A stretch of DNA of 13,250 bases from Aquiluna sp. (GTDB lineage: Bacteria; Actinomycetota; Actinomycetes; Actinomycetales; Microbacteriaceae): positions 1 through 13,250 of the forward strand of contig JAGYIH010000021.1 in the NCBI GenBank assembly GCA_018402615.1, read 5' to 3'. Shown here piece after piece: positions 8,054 to 13,250 of this stretch. The notes under the pieces are model-generated. The model saw nothing but the letters and a program-made list of their open reading frames with translations, was not told where the DNA came from and ran no database searches. Every line of letters begins with the position of its first letter. The first letter of the stretch is position 1. The position numbers and the translations under genes are program-made.

Positions 8054-8060
8054 CTGGTGC

Positions 8061-9389
8061 ATGAGTCTTGAACAAAAACGAGTTCTACTAACCGCGATAC
8101 CCGGGCCAGAATCGGCAAAACTTCTGGAGCGTCGAAACCAAGTCGTTTCCGCGGGCGTGGGAACCATGCTGGCAACCTTCATTGATGAGGCACACGGTGC
8201 GATCCTGAAGGATGTCGACGGCAACCAGCTAATCGACATGGGAAGCGGTATCGGTGTGGTTACCATCGGCCACACCAACCAACAGCTTGTCCAGGCGGTG
8301 CAGGAGCAGGTCGCAAAGCTCACCCACACCCTTTTCACCGTTGCCCCCTACGAAGCCTACGTTCGAGCCGCTGAGCTTCTAGTTCAAGCTGCTCCTGGGA
8401 ACTTTAAGAAAAAGGCGGCCTTCTTTAATTCAGGTGCCGAGGCGGTCGAGAACGCGGTCAAGATTGCTCGCAAGGCAACCGGCAGGACCGAAATCGCCGT
8501 ATTCGACCACGCCTATCACGGCCGAACCAACCTGACCATGTCGATGAACTTCAAGGCGCACCCCTACGGAACCGGATTTGGACCGCTGGCGGGCAGTGTT
8601 CACCATGCCCCGATGAGCTACCCATATCGAGACCCGGAGGGTATGAGCGGTGAAGAGGCTGCCACCCGTGCCATCAACTATCTGGAAAAGAGAGTTGGCG
8701 CGAGCCAGCTCGCTGCCCTATTTATCGAACCTATTCAGGGAGAGGGCGGATTCGTCGTTCCAGCCCCAGGATTCCTGAGGACTTTGGATCAGTGGTGCAA
8801 GGCCAACGGAATCGTAATGGTGGCCGATGAGGTTCAGTCAGGCATGGCCAGGACTGGCGCCTGGTTCGCGTCATCTTGGGAGGAAGGCTTTGAGCCGGAT
8901 CTTCTTACCGTTGCCAAGGGAATAGCTGGCGGGATGCCGCTATCCGGGGTGGTTGGAAGAGCAGAGATTATGGACTCGGCACATGCGGGTGGACTTGGCG
9001 GAACCTTCGGTGGCTCTCCGACCGCGGTGGCAGCTGGAGTTGCGGTCATGGAGCAATACGCCAGTGGAAATTGGTTTGAGCGCGCATTAGAAATTGGGGA
9101 GGTCCTAAAGCAGCGACTTGGTGAGCTCCAAATCAGCTACCCGATTATTGGAGATATCCGAGGCAAGGGAGCGATGCAGGCTATCGAGTTGATAGTTCCC
9201 GGAACTCAAAAACCCAATGCGGAGGCGACCACGGATCTAATGAGGCACTGTCACCAAAATGGCGTGGTGATTCTCAATGCCGGCACCTACAACAATGTGA
9301 TTAGGTTCTTGCCACCACTTGTCATAAGTGATGAGCTACTTCATGATGCGCTGGATGTGTTGGCCGCGGGACTGGCAAAAATCTCTTAG
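8061..9389 (+). CDS. gabT: 4-aminobutyrate aminotransferase
   Basis: PLP-dependent class-III aminotransferase converting GABA and 2-oxoglutarate to succinate semialdehyde and glutamate; such enzymes can also accept 5-aminovalerate or beta-alanine. In 442 residues: the cofactor phosphate loop NSGAEAVENAVK at 123-134, the AYHGRTNLTM block at 151-160, the active-site EPIQGEGG at 223-230, the pyridine-binding Asp256 in VADEVQSG, and the Schiff-base Lys286 in VAKGIAGG. The N-terminus (LLTAIPGPES, then GSGIGVVTIGH) closely follows mycobacterial GabT as I recall it. The frame is open upstream and another ATG exists at 8031, but homologue alignment and a -10-like box 7 nt upstream favour 8061. It lies 66 bp before the second aminotransferase gene and is divergent from dxr. 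No succinate semialdehyde dehydrogenase (gabD) is visible. Confidence 0.9.
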   Translation: MSLEQKRVLLTAIPGPESAKLLERRNQVVSAGVGTMLATFIDEAHGAILKDVDGNQLIDMGSGIGVVTIGHTNQQLVQAVQEQVAKLTHTLFTVAPYEAYVRAAELLVQAAPGNFKKKAAFFNSGAEAVENAVKIARKATGRTEIAVFDHAYHGRTNLTMSMNFKAHPYGTGFGPLAGSVHHAPMSYPYRDPEGMSGEEAATRAINYLEKRVGASQLAALFIEPIQGEGGFVVPAPGFLRTLDQWCKANGIVMVADEVQSGMARTGAWFASSWEEGFEPDLLTVAKGIAGGMPLSGVVGRAEIMDSAHAGGLGGTFGGSPTAVAAGVAVMEQYASGNWFERALEIGEVLKQRLGELQISYPIIGDIRGKGAMQAIELIVPGTQKPNAEATTDLMRHCHQNGVVILNAGTYNNVIRFLPPLVISDELLHDALDVLAAGLAKIS

Positions 9390-9455
9390 ATACCCCTTAG
9401 GGTAGAAAAGTGGCTTCGTTGAGCCCGCTAATTTTCTGATCGAGGGTGATTTTCT
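9390..9455 (+). promoter_or_regulatory. Short gap with a small inverted repeat and the ribosome binding site of the next gene
   Basis: TACCC-CTTA-GGGTA (9391-9404) just after the gabT stop could form a 5-bp stem. It is too short and lacks a T-run, so it is a weak terminator candidate at best. GAGGGTG at 9442-9448 is a good Shine-Dalgarno 7 nt before the GTG at 9456. No convincing promoter is seen, so co-transcription with gabT is likely. Confidence 0.4.
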
Positions 9456-10814
9456 GTGAGCGGCTTTGCCAATCGCGAGCGTCTGGAGGCGCTCTATAAA
9501 GAACAGGTAGCCATCTACGTAGCGAAGCATCCTGGTTCCAAAGCCGCTCATGAGCGTGCAAATGCCAACCTGCTGGGTGGTGTTCCCATGATCTGGATGA
9601 AAAAGTGGCCCGGTCCCTTCCCGCTTTACGTCAAAAGCGCCAAGGGTGGTCGCTTTCAGGATGTTGACGATAACGACTTCACGGACCTGTGCCTTGGTGA
9701 CACCGGAGCGATGACGGGGCACTCCCCCGATGCCACCGTAAAGGCGGTTCAGGATCAGATGGCAAAAGGTGTCACATTGATGCTGCCGACCGAAAAAGCC
9801 CAGCTGAATGCCAAGCTGCTGGCGGACCGGTTCGGGCTCCCCATCTGGCAGTTCACTCTCAGCGCCACCGATGCCAACCGGCACCTGATCCGCTATGCGA
9901 GACAGGTCACAGGTCGACCAAAGATCGCGGTTCATGACTGGTGCTACCACGGAACCGTTGACGAAACCTTTGCGGTTTTAGATGACCATGGGAAAACCGT
10001 TGCACGCAAGGACAACATTGGAAAGCCAACGGAATTGAGTAATACGACCTGGTCGGTGCCCTTCAATGACCTGGCGGCAACCGAGAGGGCCTTTCAATCT
10101 GGCGAAATCGCAGCCTTCCTAATGGAACCGGCTCTCACCAACATTGGCATCGTGCTGCCGGAGCCCGGTTACCTAATGGGGGTTCAGGCGCTTTGCAAAA
10201 AATATGATGTGATCTGGATTTTGGATGAAACACACACTCTGTCGGCGGGCATCGGCGGCATGACGGCTGACCTAAAGCTCACTCCCGATGCAGTGGTTTT
10301 GGGAAAGACAATAGGTGGTGGCATCCCGGTTGGCAGCTTTGGGCTCAGTGAGGAACTGGCAATTCGAATATCTACCGCACTCAATCTAGAGACCATAGAT
10401 GTTGGAGGGGTTGGTGGAACACTCGCGGGCAATGCTCTTTCCATGGCTGCGGTAAATGCGACTCTCAGTGAGGTTCTCACCGTTGAAAACTTTGGCCACA
10501 TGACCAAGCTTGCAACTCAATGGGAGCATGATGTGCAGGCAGTTATCGATGAGAATAAGCTGCCCTGGCAAGTCTCGCGAGTCGGTTGCAGGGCCGAATT
10601 CAGTTTCCGAGAGGCAGCGCCAAAAACTGGACGGGAAGCCGCCGACGCCGAAGACTTTGAGTTGCAACAGTTCCTGCAGCTGCACGCAATCAACAACTCG
10701 GTTTTGATGACTCCGTTTCACAACATGGCACTATTTTCCCCAGAGTCGACACTCGAAGATGTCAAGCGTCACGACCTTCACTTCAGAAAGGCAGTTAGCG
10801 CACTACTTAGCTAG
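9456..10814 (+). CDS. Class-III PLP-dependent aminotransferase, glutamate-1-semialdehyde aminomutase-like; substrate unknown
   Basis: A 452-residue fold-type I aminotransferase. LGKTIGGGIPVGSFG (282-296) with Schiff-base Lys284 strongly resembles the HemL signature, and Asp257 (WILDETHT) should hold the pyridine nitrogen. It differs from HemL and GabT elsewhere. The usual SGTEA/SGAEA phosphate loop is LSATDANR (135-142), the HDWCYHGTVDETF block is at 160-172, and EPALTNIGIVLPEPGY is at 224-239. I recall this combination (ATDANR, WCYHGTVDETF, DETHT) in a conserved but poorly characterised aspartate aminotransferase family clade, so a true HemL role in haem synthesis is doubtful. The GTG start at 9456 has a good Shine-Dalgarno. 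It follows gabT and faces potC, overlapping it by 12 bp. This context suggests an amine or amino-acid donor linked to polyamine use. The enzyme class is sure, the substrate is not. Confidence 0.88.
   Translation: MSGFANRERLEALYKEQVAIYVAKHPGSKAAHERANANLLGGVPMIWMKKWPGPFPLYVKSAKGGRFQDVDDNDFTDLCLGDTGAMTGHSPDATVKAVQDQMAKGVTLMLPTEKAQLNAKLLADRFGLPIWQFTLSATDANRHLIRYARQVTGRPKIAVHDWCYHGTVDETFAVLDDHGKTVARKDNIGKPTELSNTTWSVPFNDLAATERAFQSGEIAAFLMEPALTNIGIVLPEPGYLMGVQALCKKYDVIWILDETHTLSAGIGGMTADLKLTPDAVVLGKTIGGGIPVGSFGLSEELAIRISTALNLETIDVGGVGGTLAGNALSMAAVNATLSEVLTVENFGHMTKLATQWEHDVQAVIDENKLPWQVSRVGCRAEFSFREAAPKTGREAADAEDFELQQFLQLHAINNSVLMTPFHNMALFSPESTLEDVKRHDLHFRKAVSALLS
10803..10814. other. 12-bp tail-to-tail overlap of convergent genes
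   Basis: The TAG of the plus-strand aminotransferase (10812-10814) lies inside potC, and the TAG of potC (minus, 10803-10805) lies inside the aminotransferase gene. No hairpin with a T-run is visible around it on either strand, so transcripts may read into each other. Confidence 0.85.
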
Positions 10815-11600
10815 CCTCTTGCGCTTTAGCGATGACCGGACCTGCACCGTCACCACAATCGCGATTGCGATAATGAACACAAATGAGCCGATCACGTTTG
10901 CCTCGGGAGGGATTCCTCTGGCGGCAGCGGTGTAGACGAATTTGGGGAAGGTGTCAACCGCCCCAGAGTTGAACTGGGTGATGATGAAGTCATCAAAACT
11001 GAGCGCAAAAGCCAACATGGCTGCCGCCAGAATTCCAGGCAGCAGCAGCGGCAGCGTTACCTTCATAAAGACCTGGGTTGGATTCGCGTAGAGATCCCGG
11101 CCCGCCTCTTCCAGAGCCGGATCCAAGGTTGCCACCCTCGCCTTCACCGTCACAACAACAAAGCTGAGCGTAAACATGACGTGAGCAATGATTACCGTTG
11201 GTAGACCCTTTGGCCATCCAAAGTCCAGAAACTGAGCTGCCAGACCCGCTCCCATTACTACCTCGGGAGTTGCCAAGGGCAAAAACAGAAGCAGGTTGGT
11301 AGCGCTGCGAAACTTAAAGCGATAGCGAACCAACGCAATGGCAATCATGGTTCCAAGCACCGTCGACACCGCCGTGGCTGTGACCGCAATCAGAATCGAA
11401 TTGCCAAAAGCGCTGCAAACCGCCGCCTGGTCACAAACCCCAAACCAGTTGTCCAGGGTGAAGCCTCGCCAAATAATGTTCGATTTGATCGAGTCATTAA
11501 AGGAGAAAACAAAGGTGTAGCCGATCGGAATCATCAAAAATACAAAGGTCAGAGCAACATATGTGGGCAGTAAATACTTGCCAAGCGAGAACCGGGTCAC
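10803..11600 (-). CDS. potC: Polyamine-type ABC transporter permease PotC
   Basis: Inner permease subunit of a spermidine/putrescine-type ABC importer. It has 265 residues with about six membrane segments (first ~12-33, then ~68-92, ~103-125, ~133-153, ~187-205, ~233-254). The EAA loop that contacts the ATPase is at ~164-190 (EEAGRDLYANPTQVFMKVTLP), and SFDDFIITQF (201-210) is typical of PotC. The external loop after the first segment carries Cys56 and Cys62. The GTG start at 11600 overlaps the potB stop by 4 nt (GTGA) and has GAGGA at 11607-11611 with 6-nt spacing, so translation is coupled to potB. Exact substrate among polyamines or related amines cannot be read from the permease. Confidence 0.9.
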   Translation of the reverse strand: MTRFSLGKYLLPTYVALTFVFLMIPIGYTFVFSFNDSIKSNIIWRGFTLDNWFGVCDQAAVCSAFGNSILIAVTATAVSTVLGTMIAIALVRYRFKFRSATNLLLFLPLATPEVVMGAGLAAQFLDFGWPKGLPTVIIAHVMFTLSFVVVTVKARVATLDPALEEAGRDLYANPTQVFMKVTLPLLLPGILAAAMLAFALSFDDFIITQFNSGAVDTFPKFVYTAAARGIPPEANVIGSFVFIIAIAIVVTVQVRSSLKRKRLAK

Positions 11601-12511
11601 AGTAGGTCCTCGGTTCCACTTCTTCGAACGTAAACCGACACCAGCACCACAATTGTTGCCATCAGCATCACCGAGAGCGCGGAGGCGGTTGGGTAATCCT
11701 GAATCCTCAGGAAGTTAGTCTCAACCACGTTTCCGATCATCGCGGTGGAGGAAGATCCGAGGAAGTCTCGGCTGGCCACCACGTAGTCACCACTGATTGG
11801 AATAAAGGTCAAAAGCGTTCCCGAAATAACTCCCGGCATTGACAATGGGAAGGTGACCTTCCAGAAGGTCGTAGCTGGGCTTGCGTAAAGATCACTGCCA
11901 GCCTCCACAAGCCTTAGGTCAAGCCTGTCCAGGCTCGCGTAAATCGGTAGCGTCATGAACGGGATGAAGTTGTAGACAAGACCAAACACCACGGCAAAAT
12001 CCGTGCCGATGATGTAGCTGTCACCGCCAAAAATCCCCAGGTTCTTCAAAAAGTTGACCACAAATGAGTCGTTGGAGAAAATTTGCTTCCAGGCAAAGGT
12101 TCGCAGCAAAAACGAAATGAAGAAGGGGGCAATGACCAGGGTGAGCAGCAAACCCTGCAATAACGGTTTGTTTCTAGCCTTCACCCCGATGAAGTATGCA
12201 ATTGGGTAGCTAATCAAGAGCGCGACAACAGTTGCTATCAAGGCATAGGTAAAAGACCTAAAAATCTGGGGAGCGTACTGGCTGATTGCAAAGCCATAAT
12301 TACCCAACTCAAAAGCCAGATCGTAGCGACCAATCACGCCAGATGCGCTTGGCGCTTTGAGAGATGTTGTAATCAGCGAAATCAAGGGCGTGATGAAGAA
12401 TAGGCCCAGGTATGCAAGTCCAGGGGTCAGCAGCACCAGCGCAACCCGGCCGGTCTTTGTTGGGCCCTTGGTTTTTGTTGGGGCCGCCTGACCAAACGCT
12501 ACAAAAGCCAT
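11597..12511 (-). CDS. potB: Polyamine-type ABC transporter permease PotB
   Basis: Partner permease to PotC. It has 304 residues: a short cytoplasmic N-terminus rich in Lys/Thr/Pro (10-22), then about six membrane segments (~23-48, ~86-110, ~117-138, ~170-192, ~226-247, ~276-294). The EAA motif is at ~203-227 (EAGSDLYASPATTFWKVTFP), followed by the PotB-like IPISGDYVVA (237-246). The ATG at 12511 comes 2 nt after the potA stop with only a weak purine-rich stretch upstream, so expression is probably coupled to potA. The order potA-potB-potC matches polyamine operons. Confidence 0.9.
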   Translation of the reverse strand: MAFVAFGQAAPTKTKGPTKTGRVALVLLTPGLAYLGLFFITPLISLITTSLKAPSASGVIGRYDLAFELGNYGFAISQYAPQIFRSFTYALIATVVALLISYPIAYFIGVKARNKPLLQGLLLTLVIAPFFISFLLRTFAWKQIFSNDSFVVNFLKNLGIFGGDSYIIGTDFAVVFGLVYNFIPFMTLPIYASLDRLDLRLVEAGSDLYASPATTFWKVTFPLSMPGVISGTLLTFIPISGDYVVASRDFLGSSSTAMIGNVVETNFLRIQDYPTASALSVMLMATIVVLVSVYVRRSGTEDLL

Positions 12512-12513
12512 GA

Positions 12514-13250
12514 TTACTCTTGCGCTTCGGAGCTGGTCGGCAAATCAGAAAGACCGAAGCTGTGCTCCACCTTCCAGCTAACCCAGACTTTTGCTCCCAG
12601 TTCAATCACCGGAGAGCGCCCAATGTTTTGAGCAAACACAGTTACTTCGCCAACACCGGGAATCTCAATCTGGTACTGGTTTGAAACCCCCGTAAAGCGA
12701 ATGTCCGTGATTTCGCCAGGGCCCAAAAGGTTATGTGCCGAATCCTCTGCTGGCTTCTGCTCGTGAAATTGCGTCTTTTCAGGTCTAACCCCAAAGGCGA
12801 CCTTGCCACTGGATTTCTCACAGCGCTTTGCCAAAGCGGAGAGCTTGGTTCCCTTGAAGTTAATGCTGACTATGTCACCGGACTCGGTCACATCCCCAAC
12901 AAAAATGTTGGACTGACCCAGGAACTTGGACACAAATGAAGTCTTGGGTCGGTCATAGAGCATTTCAGGGGAACCCAATTGCTCAATATGACCCTGGTTC
13001 ATTACCGCAACGGTGTCGGCCATGTCCATGGCCTCCTCCTGGTCATGGGTGACGTGCAAGAAGGTCAGCCCGACCTCCATCTGAATGGCCTTGAGTTCGG
13101 TCTGCATTTGGCGACGCAGCTTTAGGTCAAGAGCACCAAGAGGCTCGTCCAGCAAAAGTAGTGAAGGCCGGTTCACCAGAGCCCTGGCGAGCGCAACGCG
13201 CTGCTGTTGGCCACCAGATAACTGCTGAGGTCTGCGCTGAGCCAGATGCT
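12514..13250 (-). CDS. potA: Polyamine-type ABC transporter ATPase PotA (N-terminus beyond the right edge)
   Basis: ATP-binding subunit driving the PotBC permease. The visible 244 residues begin inside the nucleotide-binding domain; the Walker A P-loop is outside the window. The reading frame stays open to the edge and shows the ABC signature LSGGQQQ (coded at 13201-13221), Walker B with catalytic Glu ([12 protein letters not shown]), and the H-loop His in [14 protein letters not shown]. After ~110 residues follows the C-terminal OB/TOBE domain of the MalK/PotA type ([24 protein letters not shown]), which often has a regulatory role. The internal GTG at 13176 is not the true start, because conserved sequence continues upstream in frame. 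A PotD-like binding protein is not in the window and may lie beyond the right edge. Confidence 0.92.
   Translation of the reverse strand, partial: HLAQRRPQQLSGGQQQRVALARALVNRPSLLLLDEPLGALDLKLRRQMQTELKAIQMEVGLTFLHVTHDQEEAMDMADTVAVMNQGHIEQLGSPEMLYDRPKTSFVSKFLGQSNIFVGDVTESGDIVSINFKGTKLSALAKRCEKSSGKVAFGVRPEKTQFHEQKPAEDSAHNLLGPGEITDIRFTGVSNQYQIEIPGVGEVTVFAQNIGRSPVIELGAKVWVSWKVEHSFGLSDLPTSSEAQE

Noticed and set aside
7839..8060. Upstream extension of the gabT frame into dxr
   Set aside because: The extension is antisense to dxr and has no GabT similarity. Homologues start at the position of the ATG at 8061.
9391..9404. Intrinsic terminator after gabT
   Set aside because: The stem is only 5 bp and no T-run follows, so it was kept as a minor inverted repeat rather than called a terminator.
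9336..9950. Minus-strand open frame (204 codons) opposite gabT and the second aminotransferase
   Set aside because: Both sense genes carry family motifs throughout, whereas the antisense product has no recognisable domain and no ribosome site.
9456..10814. Assigning hemL (glutamate-1-semialdehyde aminomutase) to the second aminotransferase
   Set aside because: The Lys284 region is HemL-like, but the phosphate loop and pyridine-binding segments differ, and the neighbours are GABA and polyamine genes, not haem genes.
1..13250. Search for CRISPR arrays, tRNA/rRNA genes, insertion sequences, prophage or defence genes
   Set aside because: By eye, no regularly spaced repeats, tRNA-like cloverleaf, transposase or integrase motif was found. 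Nearly all of the sequence is explained by conserved genes.

Overview
The window looks like a chromosomal segment of an actinobacterium, most likely a member of Microbacteriaceae or a related small-genome aquatic lineage. This is inferred from the minus-strand gene order dxr–M50 protease–ispG–proS–nusA–ylxR–infB, frequent GTG starts, a mycobacterial-type GabT, a short NusA without C-terminal repeats, an IF-2 with a Gly/Pro/Arg-rich N-terminus, and moderate GC. No RNA gene, insertion sequence, CRISPR array, integrase or other sign of recent transfer was seen.

Left block (1-7982, minus strand, reading right to left): dxr and ispG are two non-consecutive steps of the MEP isoprenoid pathway, and between them lies a site-2-type M50 metalloprotease. 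Then come proS (prolyl-tRNA synthetase), nusA, ylxR and the N-terminal part of infB, which runs off the left edge. Gaps are about 7-75 bp, so one long transcript is plausible. rimP, which often precedes nusA, is not between proS and nusA. A strong hairpin precedes infB and takes in part of its Shine-Dalgarno sequence.

Centre (7983-8060): a 78-bp divergent promoter region separates dxr from gabT. It has a perfect 12-bp palindrome whose halves read as -35-like TTGCCA on each strand. A TAnnnT box lies exactly 7 nt before the ATG on each side, suggesting that dxr and gabT are both leaderless.

Right block (8061-13250): on the plus strand are gabT (4-aminobutyrate aminotransferase) and a second fold-type I class-III aminotransferase of the glutamate-1-semialdehyde aminomutase-like clade. 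Facing them on the minus strand is a polyamine-type ABC importer: potA (ATPase, cut by the right edge), potB and potC (permeases). The last plus-strand gene and potC overlap tail to tail by 12 bp. Together these genes suggest uptake of a polyamine or related amine and its conversion through GABA to succinate semialdehyde. The substrate of the second aminotransferase is unknown, and no substrate-binding protein (potD) is inside the window.

Most of the window is conserved housekeeping sequence. The observations most worth following are the symmetric divergent promoter, the infB leader hairpin, the uncharacterised aminotransferase beside the transporter, and the absent rimP.
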